Shown here piece after piece: positions 6,905 through 15,506 of a stretch of 64,000 bases of DNA (within the stretch, counting starts at the first letter, position 1; every line of letters starts with the position of its first letter). Source of the stretch: Halovulum sp039190275. GTDB taxonomy: Bacteria; Pseudomonadota; Alphaproteobacteria; Rhodobacterales; Rhodobacteraceae. The notes below the pieces were generated by a model. The model was not told the origin of the DNA and ran no database searches. It saw only the letters and a list, made by a program, of their open reading frames with translations. Both the position numbers and the translations under genes were made by a program. The DNA lies in the NCBI GenBank assembly GCA_039190275.1, contig JBCCYF010000004.1:1-64000 (forward strand). Reading direction: 5' to 3'.

Positions 6905-9313
6905 ATGAAATTCACCCTGTCCTGGCTGCGCGACCACCTCGAGACGGAGGCAACGCTTGATGACATCCTCTATGCCCTGACCGACTTGGGCCTGGAGGTC
7001 GAGGATGTAGAAGATCCGTCCGCGCGCCTGGGCGGGTTTCTGATCGGCGAGGTCATGGCGGCAGAGCCACATCCCGATGCCGACCGGTTGCGGGTATGCC
7101 GTGTGCAGACCAAGACCGGGCTCCAACAGATCATCTGCGGTGCGCCCAATGCGCGCGCGGGCATAAAGGTCGTTGTTGCGCAGCCGGGCGACTACATTCC
7201 GGGCCTCGATACAACCATTCAAGTCGGTAAGATCCGTGGGGTCGAGAGTTTTGGCATGATGCTGTCCGAACGCGAGCTTGAAATCTCGGACGAGCATGAC
7301 GGGATCATCGAGCTGGGGGCCGACGCCGAAGTGGGTCAACGCTATATCGACTATGTGGGTCAGTCGGACCCAACGATCGAGATCGCGATAACTCCCAACC
7401 GGCCGGACGCGCTGGGCGTGGCGGGAATTGCACGGGATCTGGCCGCGCGTGGGCTTGGGACATTCAAACCTGCGGTGCCTATAAAGGTTCCCGGCACATT
7501 CGATTGTCCGGTGTCGGTAACGCTGGACCCTTCCGTGTCAGAACGGGCCTGCCCCCTGTTTCTAGGACGGGTGATCCGCGGCGTGAAGAACGGCCCGTCA
7601 CCTGAATGGCTGCAGGCCCGGCTTCGGTCGATTGGGCTGAAACCGATCTCCGCATTGGTCGATATCACCAATTTCATGACCTATGACCGTAACCGCCCGC
7701 TGCATGTCTTCGATGCAGACAAGGTTTCCGGCGGGTTGGTGGTGCGCACCGCGAACCCCGGTGAGAGCCTGACCGCGCTTGATGAAAAGACCTATGTGCT
7801 GGATGGGACCGAGACAATCATAGCCGATGACGCAGGTGTCGAGAGTATCGGCGGTGTAATGGGAGGTCTTGGGTCGGGCTGTACCGAGGAAACGGTGAAC
7901 GTCTTTGTGGAGGCGGCGTATTTTGATCCGACCCTGACGGCGCAGACCGGACGCAAACTCAAGATCAACTCGGACGCGCGATATCGGTTCGAGCGCGGTA
8001 TTGATCCTGCGTTCACACCCGAGGGGATGGAGGTCGCGACGCGGATGATCCTGGATCTGTGCGGTGGGGATGCGTCGACGGTGGTCACTGCCGGGGCGGT
8101 TCCCGATACCGCAAGGTTCTATCCGCTGCGTGCCGACCGCGTCAAAAGTCTGGTGGGAATGGACATCGACGTTGACGAACAGATACGGATTTTGACCGAT
8201 CTGGGGTTTGGCGCGGCCCGCGAGCACGGCGGTCTGGAGGTCTGGGTTCCCAGTTGGCGACCGGATGTCAAAGGTGAAGCGGATCTGGTGGAGGAGGTCG
8301 CGCGCGTGGCCTCGCTCACCAAACTGGAGGGGGTTCCGATGTCCCGCGCGGCGGGCGTGTTGCCGGGTGTGCTGTCCGCGGCGCAGCGGCGCGAACGCGC
8401 GGTACGGCGGCAGATCGCGGCGTTGGGATATAGCGAGTGTGTCACCTATTCCTTTGTCGACACGCGCGCGGCACGGTTGTTTGGTGGCGGCACGGATGCT
8501 GTCAAACTCGGCAACCCCATAAGTTCGGAAATGAGCCACATGCGGCCGGACATGCTACCGGGGCTTTTGCGGGCTGCGGCACGCAATCAGGCGCGGGGGC
8601 TCATGGATCTGGCATTGTTCGAGATCGGCCCGGTTTGGAGCGGCGGTGAGCCCGAGGACCAGCGGCTGAACGCAGCGGGCCTGCTGATCGGCCACACCGG
8701 CCCCCGCGACGCCTTGAACGCACGCCGCGCCGTGGATCTGTTCGATGCCAAGGCGGATGCCGAAGCGGTACTGAATGCCATTGGCGCCCCGTCGGGACTG
8801 ATGGTCCTCAGGAGTGCGCCGGACTGGTTTCACCCCGGGCGCTCGGGTGTTTTAAGCCTTGGGCCGAAGACTCCTTTGGCGATATTTGGTGAATTGCATC
8901 CAAAGTTGCTGGACGAAATGGACGTAAAAGGGCCCGCAGTTGCCTTTGTGCTGATGGTTGACACGGTGCCATACCCCAAGCGGTCCGGGCCGACGCGATC
9001 GGCGCTTACCGTTTCGGATTTTCAGGCGGTCGAGCGCGATTTCGCCTTCGTCGTGGATACGGATGTGGAGGCACAGGCGTTGTTGCGGGCCGCCAAGGGT
9101 GCTGACAAGGCGCTGGTGACGGATGTCAGTCTGTTTGATGTGTTTGATGGTGCGGCGGCTGAGGCGCAGATCGGGACTGGTAAAAAGTCTGTTGCGATAA
9201 CTGTGCGGCTGGAGCCGACATCCGGGACACTGACCGATCCGGAGATCGAAGCTGTGGGCCAGAGGATTGTCGCGAATGTCGCCAAGGCGACGGGTGGTGT
9301 CCTGCGTGGCTGA
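6905..9313 (+). CDS. pheT: Phenylalanine-tRNA ligase beta subunit
   Basis: This 802-aa protein is the tRNA-recognising and editing subunit of PheRS. The N-terminal EMAP/OB-like tRNA-binding domain (about 39-150) contains GEVMAAEPHPDADRLRVCRV. The B3/B4 editing domain follows, with ALVDITNFMTYDRNRPLHVF, then B5, the catalytic-like core, and the C-terminal FDX-ACB anticodon-binding domain starting near VERDFAFVVD. Length is normal. The start ATG is preceded only by a weak GGGAA. The 243-nt region upstream (6662-6904) contains no recognised gene, and pheT probably uses its own promoter since pheS is separated. Confidence 0.97.
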   Translation: MKFTLSWLRDHLETEATLDDILYALTDLGLEVEDVEDPSARLGGFLIGEVMAAEPHPDADRLRVCRVQTKTGLQQIICGAPNARAGIKVVVAQPGDYIPGLDTTIQVGKIRGVESFGMMLSERELEISDEHDGIIELGADAEVGQRYIDYVGQSDPTIEIAITPNRPDALGVAGIARDLAARGLGTFKPAVPIKVPGTFDCPVSVTLDPSVSERACPLFLGRVIRGVKNGPSPEWLQARLRSIGLKPISALVDITNFMTYDRNRPLHVFDADKVSGGLVVRTANPGESLTALDEKTYVLDGTETIIADDAGVESIGGVMGGLGSGCTEETVNVFVEAAYFDPTLTAQTGRKLKINSDARYRFERGIDPAFTPEGMEVATRMILDLCGGDASTVVTAGAVPDTARFYPLRADRVKSLVGMDIDVDEQIRILTDLGFGAAREHGGLEVWVPSWRPDVKGEADLVEEVARVASLTKLEGVPMSRAAGVLPGVLSAAQRRERAVRRQIAALGYSECVTYSFVDTRAARLFGGGTDAVKLGNPISSEMSHMRPDMLPGLLRAAARNQARGLMDLALFEIGPVWSGGEPEDQRLNAAGLLIGHTGPRDALNARRAVDLFDAKADAEAVLNAIGAPSGLMVLRSAPDWFHPGRSGVLSLGPKTPLAIFGELHPKLLDEMDVKGPAVAFVLMVDTVPYPKRSGPTRSALTVSDFQAVERDFAFVVDTDVEAQALLRAAKGADKALVTDVSLFDVFDGAAAEAQIGTGKKSVAITVRLEPTSGTLTDPEIEAVGQRIVANVAKATGGVLRG

Positions 9314-9382
9314 TGCGATGCCCGCGCAGGCGGTATGGGCCGCCCCCGCATGCGAATTGCCCCCTGATAAAAGGACGGAGCC

Positions 9383-9841
9383 ATGAAACTGAACGTATAC
9401 CTCTCGGGTGAGATCCACACGAACTGGCGCGAAGATATTCGAGCCGGAGTTTCGGCGGCCGGATTGGACATTAGCTTTTCCTCACCCGTCACGGATCATG
9501 CGGCCTCGGACGATTGCGGGGTTGCGATACTGGGGCAGGAGCCCGACAAGTTCTGGCATGATCGCAAAGGTGCGATGATGAATGCCATCCGCACACGCAA
9601 AGGTCTTGAGGACGCGGATGTTGTCGTGGTGCGCTTTGGTGACAAATACAAACAGTGGAACGCGGCCTTTGACGCTGGCTATGCCGCCGCACTGGGTAAG
9701 TCTTTGATTGTCCTTCACGGACCGGATCATGCGCATGCATTGAAGGAGGTCGATGCCGCGGCGTTGGCAGTTGCACAGACGCCCGAACAGGTTGTCCAAA
9801 TCCTGACCTATGTCATGACCAGCGCGCTGCCAGGCAGCTGA
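9383..9841 (+). CDS. YtoQ family protein
   Basis: This 152-aa protein matches the YtoQ family (TIGR03646). It starts with the conserved MKLNVYLSGEIHTNWR and includes the central VTDHAASDDCG and DADVVVVRFGDKYKQWNAAFDAGYA stretches. The fold resembles nucleoside 2-deoxyribosyltransferases, but no reaction has been assigned to this family. It follows pheT by 69 nt with its own good Shine-Dalgarno (ACGGAG). Confidence 0.85.
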   Translation: MKLNVYLSGEIHTNWREDIRAGVSAAGLDISFSSPVTDHAASDDCGVAILGQEPDKFWHDRKGAMMNAIRTRKGLEDADVVVVRFGDKYKQWNAAFDAGYAAALGKSLIVLHGPDHAHALKEVDAAALAVAQTPEQVVQILTYVMTSALPGS

Positions 9842-9849
9842 TAGCCGCT

Positions 9850-9896
9850 GTTAGCAGCACTGATACATGGCTGCTAACTGATTGAATAATAATCAG
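9850..9896 (+). terminator. Tandem hairpins after ytoQ
   Basis: A perfect 9-bp stem, GTTAGCAGC/GCTGCTAAC (9850-9858 and 9870-9878, 11-nt loop), is followed at once by a 6-bp stem CTGATT/AATCAG (9878-9883 and 9891-9896). The region then turns AT-rich. There is no uninterrupted T run, so this may be a weak or bidirectional terminator, or an mRNA 3' stabiliser for ytoQ. Confidence 0.45.
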
Positions 9897-9914
9897 TAAT
9901 ACAAATTTTATTGG

Positions 9915-9926
9915 CAGGTTAACCTG
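9915..9926. promoter_or_regulatory. 12-bp perfect palindrome upstream of usg
   Basis: CAGGTTAACCTG is a perfect palindrome 45 nt before the usg start, in an AT-rich intergenic stretch. It has the size and symmetry of a dimeric-repressor site. No regulator for it can be named from this window. Confidence 0.4.
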
Positions 9927-9970
9927 TCTTTGGCAGACTTTCCGGAGTGTTTGGCTGACGGAGGGTATGA

Positions 9971-10243
9971 ATGACAGCTGCTACCGAAACCGAAGAGCTA
10001 TTGCGGGGCCATGGCCTTATCACCGCGGAAATCCTGTACCGCATGCCGGACTGCCAGTCGTTGCTGCAAAGCTTCACCTGGCAGGACTACGACCAAGCAC
10101 CGGGCTTTCCCAAGCTCCACGGTTTCCTTGAGTTCTGGCAGGACACGCTGGATGGACCGCTGCACTCGGTGCGCTACTCCCACCAGCGGTTGGTTCGCCC
10201 TGGGAGTTGGCGCAAAGTTGACGGTGTGATCACCCTGCACTGA
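9971..10243 (+). CDS. Usg family protein
   Basis: This 90-aa protein matches the Usg family of alphaproteobacteria, named for its location near tryptophan-synthesis genes in some species. The diagnostic stretches are LLRGHGLITAEILYRMPD, LLQSFTWQDYDQAPGFPKL and HGFLEFWQDTLDGPLHSVR. The molecular function is unknown. The gene is monocistronic, with a GGAGGG Shine-Dalgarno just upstream. It is convergent with the GST gene. Confidence 0.85.
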   Translation: MTAATETEELLRGHGLITAEILYRMPDCQSLLQSFTWQDYDQAPGFPKLHGFLEFWQDTLDGPLHSVRYSHQRLVRPGSWRKVDGVITLH

Positions 10244-10292
10244 TCGAAAGTGCTGCGCAAACCGCCCCGCGGAACCGGCGTGGCCGGTTTGG

Positions 10293-11000
10293 TCAGCCGT
10301 CGCGGGCCGGAATGTTCAGACCGGTTTGGGAGGCGGGGCGCGCAATCGCCCGTTCCAGCCAGTCATTCACTTTGGGCATCTTGTCTAGACCGACCAGTTC
10401 GCCTGCCTCGTAAAACACTTTGAGGCCTCGAACCCAGGGGAAAGTTGCGATATCAGCAATACTGTATGTGTCACCCATGATCCACTCGCGCCCATCAAGC
10501 CGTTTTTCCAGCACCGTCAAAAGCCGGTTTGCCTCACTTACATATCGCTGTTTTGGGCGCGGATCCTCGATCTCTTTCCCGGCAAATCGATGAAAGAAGC
10601 CCAGTTGACCGAACATCGGGCCGACCCCGCCCATCTGGAACATAAGCCATGACAGCGCCTGATACCGCAGCGCGGGATCAGCAGGAAGCAGTTTGCCGGA
10701 CTTATCGGCGAGGTAGATCAGGATGGCACCGCTCTCGAACAGTCCCAAGGGCTGGCCTCCTGGGCCATCGGGGTCAACAATCGCCGGAATCTTGTTGTTT
10801 GGATTCAGCGACAGGAACTCAGGGCTCTTCACGTCGCTGTCGGACAATGTCACAAGATGCGCCTCGTAGGGCAGGCCGATTTCTTCCAGCGCAATCGAGA
10901 CCTTGACCCCGTTTGGGGTGGGAAAGGAATAGAGTTGCAGAACATCGGGGTTCTGCGCGGGCCAGCGCCCGGTGATCGGAAACGCAGATAGATCTGCCAT
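10293..11000 (-). CDS. Glutathione S-transferase, YfcG/YghU-like (nu class)
   Basis: This 235-aa GST has an N-terminal thioredoxin-fold domain with LYSFPTPNGVKVSIALEEIG, characteristic of YfcG/YghU, where Thr/Asn near the N-terminus contact glutathione. The conserved NPNNKIPAIVDPDG loop and an ESGAILIYLA segment follow. An all-helical C-terminal domain contains WIMGDTYSIADIATFPWV. These enzymes act as disulfide-bond oxidoreductases or peroxidases. A strong AGAGGAG precedes the ATG. It stands alone, divergent from mscL across 188 nt. Confidence 0.9.
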   Translation of the reverse strand: MADLSAFPITGRWPAQNPDVLQLYSFPTPNGVKVSIALEEIGLPYEAHLVTLSDSDVKSPEFLSLNPNNKIPAIVDPDGPGGQPLGLFESGAILIYLADKSGKLLPADPALRYQALSWLMFQMGGVGPMFGQLGFFHRFAGKEIEDPRPKQRYVSEANRLLTVLEKRLDGREWIMGDTYSIADIATFPWVRGLKVFYEAGELVGLDKMPKVNDWLERAIARPASQTGLNIPARDG

Positions 11001-11188
11001 CTTGTCTTCTCCTCTTATTCAACCATCCACTCACCTGTGATCGGTGGTGCCAAAAACAACGGCTCTGATGGAATAGTATTGTTCCCAAATCCGAAAAGAT
11101 CCGGCAGCTAACAATTTGGCTTGTTTGAACCAACGCAGTCAGACTAATTAGCAGCATCGTTGAACAGGGCGATGAAGAGAGGGGCACC

Positions 11189-11620
11189 ATGCTAAACGAA
11201 TTCAAGGACTTTATTGCGCGCGGCAATGTCATGGACATGGCTGTGGGCATCATTATCGGCGCAGCCTTCACAGCGATAGTCACGTCGCTGGTTGGCGATC
11301 TGATCGAACCGATCATTGGCCTGATCCTCGGCGGGATCGACTTTTCGAACTACTTTATCACCCTCGATGGTGGTGAATACGCGACCCTGGGTGCCGCACA
11401 GGAGGCGGGAGCCGCCACGTTTAACTACGGTAACTTCATCACCGCGCTAATCAACTTTCTGATCATCGCATATGTCGTGTTTCTTCTTGTGAAAGCCGTG
11501 AACCGCGTGAAAGAAGCCACACAGGGCGACGACGCCGCGGAAGAGGAAGAAGAACCGGCGGGACCAACCCAAGAAGAATTGCTGGAACAAATTCGCGACC
11601 TTCTGGCCAAACAGGCGTAG
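11189..11620 (+). CDS. mscL: Large-conductance mechanosensitive channel
   Basis: MscL forms a homopentameric inner-membrane pore that releases solutes during hypo-osmotic shock. The 143-aa sequence shows the N-terminal amphipathic helix LNEFKDFIARGNVMDMAVGI, the pore-lining TM1 (about 15-45), a periplasmic loop (IDFSNYFITLDGGEY), TM2 (about 80-100, ALINFLIIAYVVFLLV) and an acidic cytoplasmic coil rich in Glu that ends in LLEQIRDLLAKQ. GAGAGGGG lies upstream of the ATG. A Rho-independent terminator follows. Confidence 0.97.
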   Translation: MLNEFKDFIARGNVMDMAVGIIIGAAFTAIVTSLVGDLIEPIIGLILGGIDFSNYFITLDGGEYATLGAAQEAGAATFNYGNFITALINFLIIAYVVFLLVKAVNRVKEATQGDDAAEEEEEPAGPTQEELLEQIRDLLAKQA

Positions 11621-11659
11621 TCGATCCGTCCAAATGCGGCCCCGGTGGTCGGTTTGCGG

Positions 11660-11691
11660 GGCCGTACACATTCGGTGTGCGGCCCTTTTTT
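11660..11691 (+). terminator. Rho-independent terminator of mscL
   Basis: GGCCGTACAC pairs with GTGTGCGGCC (one G-U) around a 5-nt loop and is followed directly by C and six T. This is a textbook intrinsic terminator 40 nt after the mscL stop. Confidence 0.85.
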
Positions 11692-11760
11692 GCCGGTGAG
11701 GACATGCGGGTTAGCAAATGCCGCATAAGGTCACGAGGGCCGTACCGCGGGAGGCGGGAC

Positions 11761-12225
11761 ATGGTGAAACTGGATACAACCGACGCGGCCATTTTGCGTG
11801 TCCTGCAACGCCGCGGACGCCTGTCCAACGCAGAGCTGGCGCCTGAGGTGAACCTCTCGCCGTCCGCCTGCCATCGGCGTGTGGCCCGGCTCGAAGCCGA
11901 AGGAGTGATCAAGGATTATGTCGCACTTCTCGACCCCACGGCAGTCGACCGGCGCACGACTGTATTTGTCGAGATTTCGCTGACTGGGCAGACGGACGAG
12001 GTGCTGGAGGCTTTTGAAAAATCCGTTGCCCGGGTGCCGGACGTGCTGGAGTGCCATCTCATGGCGGGCTCGGCCGACTACTTGCTGAAGGTTATTGCGC
12101 GAGATACCGAAGATTTTGCCCGCATCCACCGGCAATATCTTGCCAGACTGCCGGGTGTGGGGCGCATGCAGTCCAATTTTGCGCTGCGCACCGTGTTCAA
12201 GACCACGGCGCTTCCGGTCGATTGA
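11761..12225 (+). CDS. Lrp/AsnC family transcriptional regulator
   Basis: This 154-aa regulator has the N-terminal winged HTH (AILRVLQRRGRLSNAELAPE, then LSPSACHRRVARLEAEGVI, about 6-50) and the C-terminal RAM/AsnC effector domain with HLMAGSADYLLKVIARD. Such proteins sense amino acids and form octamers. The ATG at 11761 was preferred over an upstream in-frame ATG because it gives the family length and follows CGGGAGG. It is convergent with azlCD, a branched-chain amino acid exporter, so a functional link is possible but not shown. Confidence 0.9.
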   Translation: MVKLDTTDAAILRVLQRRGRLSNAELAPEVNLSPSACHRRVARLEAEGVIKDYVALLDPTAVDRRTTVFVEISLTGQTDEVLEAFEKSVARVPDVLECHLMAGSADYLLKVIARDTEDFARIHRQYLARLPGVGRMQSNFALRTVFKTTALPVD

Positions 12226-12280
12226 GTCCGCACTCCCGCTTGGCCCGCCGTCGGGCGGACATGCACGTCGCGCACCAATG

Positions 12281-12610
12281 TCAGATAAGCGCTAGACCGG
12301 TGTAGAGCGCAGCAAGTCCTGCGAAGACGGACCAGATCACCGATCTTGTCGTTGCACCGACAACCAGCGCCACAGTTGCCGCGATCATGCGCGCCGGGTC
12401 TGCCGCGCCCCCTGATGCTGCGGGCCAGACCACCATCGGCGCGACCAGGCCGGGCATCACTGCAACCGGAACAAAGCGCAGCAGCTTTTCCGTAAAGGGC
12501 GAGAGCTGACGGTTGCCGATCAGCCCAAGAAATGAAAACCGGATCAGATAGGTGCCGATCCCCAACAGCACGATGATCAGCCAGATTTGTGTGTCCGAAA
12601 GCGGGGTCAT
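12281..12610 (-). CDS. azlD: AzlD family branched-chain amino acid transport protein
   Basis: This 109-aa integral membrane protein has about four hydrophobic helices and the family pattern IWLIIVLLGIGTYLIRFSFL, with PVAVMPGLVAPMVVWP. AzlD is the small partner of AzlC in branched-chain amino acid (or analogue) export. Its start overlaps the azlC stop by 4 nt, so the two are translationally coupled. Confidence 0.9.
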   Translation of the reverse strand: MTPLSDTQIWLIIVLLGIGTYLIRFSFLGLIGNRQLSPFTEKLLRFVPVAVMPGLVAPMVVWPAASGGAADPARMIAATVALVVGATTRSVIWSVFAGLAALYTGLALI

Positions 12611-13308
12611 GACCGGCGCTCCAGATGTGTCTCGACCAGCGCGCCGGTGAACATCGCCACGAGACCGGCAACGATCAGTCCCAGGCTGAACGGCATCCAG
12701 GCCAAGGCCAGCGCGAGAACCACCGAAACCAAAGCGGCGGCGACATGTGCCGCGCTTTTTAGCATCGGCGAGAACAGCGCGATGAAGGTGATCGGTACGG
12801 CAAAGTCCAGCGCGTATTCCGGCGGGATCGCCTCGCCCACCAATGCGCCCACAAGGGTGCCAAGGTACCAGAGCGGCCAGATCACCGCCATCGCGCCAAA
12901 GAAGTAGGCCACTTTTTCGGGGACATTAAGGGTCGGGGATTCCTCGAAGCGCTTGATCGACACACCATAGCTTTGGTCCACCAGCACATATGCGACTACA
13001 GCGCGCTGCCACAGTGGAGCTGGGCCAAGGTGCGGCGCGATGGAGGCAGAGTACATCACCATCCTCATGTTCACAGCCAGCGCCGTTGCCAGGATTATCA
13101 ACGTCGGCGCCTGATCGACCAGCAGTTGCACGGCGACGAATTGTGAGGCGCCTGCAATCACCAGAAAACTCATGGCCATAGTCTGCAGCAGGTCCAACCC
13201 GGCCTCGGTCGCCACAACACCGAACAGAACGGCAAACGGGATGACGACGATAACGAAGGGAAGCCCAGCGGTCAGACCGGATAGAAATGCGCTGCGGGGC
13301 GTGTTCAT
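12607..13308 (-). CDS. azlC: AzlC family branched-chain amino acid exporter subunit
   Basis: This 233-aa multi-span membrane protein has the AzlC signature GLPFVIVVIPFAVLFGVVATEAGL and the ASQFVAVQLL, NMRMVMYSASIAPHLG and DQSYGVSI motifs. AzlC and AzlD together form a branched-chain amino acid efflux permease. The azlCD pair is divergent from fdhD across about 100 nt. Confidence 0.93.
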   Translation of the reverse strand: MNTPRSAFLSGLTAGLPFVIVVIPFAVLFGVVATEAGLDLLQTMAMSFLVIAGASQFVAVQLLVDQAPTLIILATALAVNMRMVMYSASIAPHLGPAPLWQRAVVAYVLVDQSYGVSIKRFEESPTLNVPEKVAYFFGAMAVIWPLWYLGTLVGALVGEAIPPEYALDFAVPITFIALFSPMLKSAAHVAAALVSVVLALALAWMPFSLGLIVAGLVAMFTGALVETHLERRS

Positions 13309-13410
13309 AACGAACCGTTATGCCCGCCAACGCGGAATGTAAAATAGCAATCTGTGATCTTGCCTTTCGCCGAACGGAATGGTTTCGTGCACCGCCGGGA
13401 AGGAGCCCTT

Positions 13411-14280
13411 ATGGCCGACGTGCCCATACTTCCAGATCCCAGTAATCCGCGCCTTACGCGGCCGGTAACCGCGATTGACCAACGCGGGGACGCGCGAGAC
13501 ATCCGTGTGGTGGAGGAGCGCCCTTTGACGTTGTATCTGAACCGGCAGGAGATTGTGACTGCCATGACAATTGGCGATTATCCGACCTACCTTGCGGTGG
13601 GATACCTGGCCAACCAGGGCATGCTGTTGCCACAGGATGTGATCACCGCTGTGGATTATGATGAGGAGGTCGCGGCGGTCGTTGTGCGCACCGAGCGCGA
13701 GACCGACTATGAAGACAAGCTCAAGCGTAAAACGCGCACCTCGGGGTGTGCCGTCGGAACAGTTTTTGGGGATATGATGGAGGGGTTGGAGGGCATCGAT
13801 CTGCCGGACACTCCGGTTCGCGTCAGTCACCTCTATGCTCTTGCGCACAAAATCAACACGGCGCCCAGCCTGTATCTTGAGGCCGGTGCAATCCACGGTA
13901 CCGTCTTGTGCCAAATGGACCGGCCCCTGGTTTTCATGGAGGATGTCGGACGCCACAATGCCGTTGACAAAATTGCAGGCTGGATGCGGCTTGAGGGTGT
14001 CCCGGGTGCCGACAAGGTCCTTTACACGACCGGACGGCTGACCAGCGAGATGGTTATTAAAACAGCGCTCATGGGCATACCGGTCCTTGCCTCGCGCTCT
14101 GGCTTCACGGCCTGGGGCGTTGAAATCGCCCAGCAGGTCGGCCTGACGCTGATCGGCCGGATGCGGGGTGAGCGGTTTCTGTGCCTGGCCGGAGAGCAGC
14201 GGGTGATCCGCGATGCCGACCCTTCTGCCGCCCATGCGGAACCCGCCAACCGCCAGCGCAAGGGGGCGGGCCGTGGTTGA
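13411..14280 (+). CDS. fdhD: Formate dehydrogenase accessory sulfurtransferase FdhD
   Basis: FdhD carries sulfur from a cysteine desulfurase to the bis-MGD cofactor of formate dehydrogenase. The 289-aa product has the family motifs EERPLTLYLNRQEIVTAMTI, MEDVGRHNAVDKIAGW and LASRSGFTAWGVEIAQQVGL. The catalytic loop reads TRTSGCAVGTVFG, with a single Cys near residue 113; the second Cys of the E. coli CxxC is replaced by Gly. Start ATG 13411 follows GGAAGGAG. It is the first gene of a molybdenum-cofactor operon; no formate dehydrogenase subunit is in the window. Confidence 0.95.
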   Translation: MADVPILPDPSNPRLTRPVTAIDQRGDARDIRVVEERPLTLYLNRQEIVTAMTIGDYPTYLAVGYLANQGMLLPQDVITAVDYDEEVAAVVVRTERETDYEDKLKRKTRTSGCAVGTVFGDMMEGLEGIDLPDTPVRVSHLYALAHKINTAPSLYLEAGAIHGTVLCQMDRPLVFMEDVGRHNAVDKIAGWMRLEGVPGADKVLYTTGRLTSEMVIKTALMGIPVLASRSGFTAWGVEIAQQVGLTLIGRMRGERFLCLAGEQRVIRDADPSAAHAEPANRQRKGAGRG

Positions 14281-14424
14281 TGACCGGAGCGACCTGATCC
14301 TGGCCGTCGTGTGGCGCCACTCTGCCGTTATAGGCACATTTTCTCACCCGCCGAGAGAACGGACGTACCTCGGCAGCAGCCGCAGCGATGGTGCCATCGG
14401 AAACGCGACATGGGTTTGGGCCGG

Positions 14425-15006
14425 ATGAAACCGCTTGGTGTGGTACTGGCCGGTGGGCTTGCCCGGCGCATGGGCGGCGGCGACAAATGCCTGCTGCCAA
14501 TGGGCGATGGTGTGCTGCTGGATCAGGTCCTTCTCCGCCTTGCGCCTCAAGTCGCCGGGATTGCACTGAATGCGAACGGCGACCCCGACCGTTTCGGCAG
14601 ATTTGGCCTGCCGGTGATCCCGGATACCGTTGCGGGGTTCGCCGGACCGCTGGCCGGTGTTTTGGCCGGTTTGGACTGGGCGGCAAAAGAGGGTACCACG
14701 CAGATTGTCACCGTCGCGGGGGATACACCGTTTTTCCCAACCGATCTTGCGGCCCGGCTTACCGCCGCCGCGAGCCCGGTGGGCCTCGCCCTCGCCGGTA
14801 CGCCCGATGGGCAGCGCCACCCGACGTTCGGTCTGTGGCCGGTGGCGTTGCGTGATGCCCTGCGCGAAGCGCTTGCTGGTGGCACCCGCAAGGTTGTGGC
14901 CTGGACCGATCCCCTGGGCTGTGGAACAGCCCTCTTTGAAGGGCCGGACCCGTTCTTCAACGTCAATACGCCCGAGGATCTTGCGGCCGCGCAGGCAATT
15001 GCATGA
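14425..15006 (+). CDS. mobA: Molybdenum cofactor guanylyltransferase MobA
   Basis: MobA couples GMP to Mo-molybdopterin to make the MGD cofactor. The 193-aa protein begins with the nucleotidyltransferase signature VVLAGGLARRMGGGDKCLLP and has the central TVAGDTPFFPTDLA metal-binding region. ATG 14425 was preferred; another in-frame ATG at 14410 would add five residues. It overlaps mobB by 4 nt (ATGA). About 145 nt separate it from fdhD. Confidence 0.95.
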   Translation: MKPLGVVLAGGLARRMGGGDKCLLPMGDGVLLDQVLLRLAPQVAGIALNANGDPDRFGRFGLPVIPDTVAGFAGPLAGVLAGLDWAAKEGTTQIVTVAGDTPFFPTDLAARLTAAASPVGLALAGTPDGQRHPTFGLWPVALRDALREALAGGTRKVVAWTDPLGCGTALFEGPDPFFNVNTPEDLAAAQAIA

Positions 15007-15506
15007 AAATGATCGGCGTTACCGGATGGAAAGACATGGGCAAGACCACGTTGGTCGAGCTCTTGGTGGGTGAGCTTGTGGCGCGTGGCCTGCGGGTTGC
15101 GACCATAAAACACGCGCATCACGCGCTTGAGCTCGATACGCCTGGGCGGGACAGTTATCGTCACCGCATGGCGGGTGCGGCCGAAGTGCTGGTCGCCTCC
15201 GCAGCCAGGGTCGCCATAATCGAGGAACTGCGCGGCGCGCCGGAACCGCGGCTGCCCGTCCTCCTGACTCGGCTGCAGGATGCGGATCTGGTGGTGGTTG
15301 AGGGATATAAAACCGCTGACCATCCCAAACTTGAGGTGTTTCGGAGCGCCATCGCCCAGGGTCGGGTTCCGCTGGCCATGACGCACCCGGGCGTTGTCGG
15401 GATCGTTGGCGATGCGCCCGGCGCCGGGGTACCGGTCTTTGACGCAGGCGATCCTGTGGCCATTGCGGATTTTGCCCTGCGCGCCGCTGTTGCGGTCCGC
15501 CGATGA
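15003..15506 (+). CDS. mobB: Molybdopterin-guanine dinucleotide biosynthesis adaptor MobB
   Basis: MobB is a GTP-binding partner of MobA/MoeA. The 167-aa protein has the N-terminal P-loop GWKDMGKTTLVE (about 7-18), followed by VATIKHAHH and DTPGRDSYRHRMAGA, and a VVVEGYKTADHPKLEVFR motif. It overlaps mobA and moeA by 4 nt on either side, indicating translational coupling. Confidence 0.95.
   Translation: MKMIGVTGWKDMGKTTLVELLVGELVARGLRVATIKHAHHALELDTPGRDSYRHRMAGAAEVLVASAARVAIIEELRGAPEPRLPVLLTRLQDADLVVVEGYKTADHPKLEVFRSAIAQGRVPLAMTHPGVVGIVGDAPGAGVPVFDAGDPVAIADFALRAAVAVRR

Noticed and set aside
12241..12260. Short GC-rich dyad (GCCCG/CGGGC) between the Lrp and azlD genes
   Set aside because: Five base pairs without a T tract in GC-rich DNA are expected by chance.
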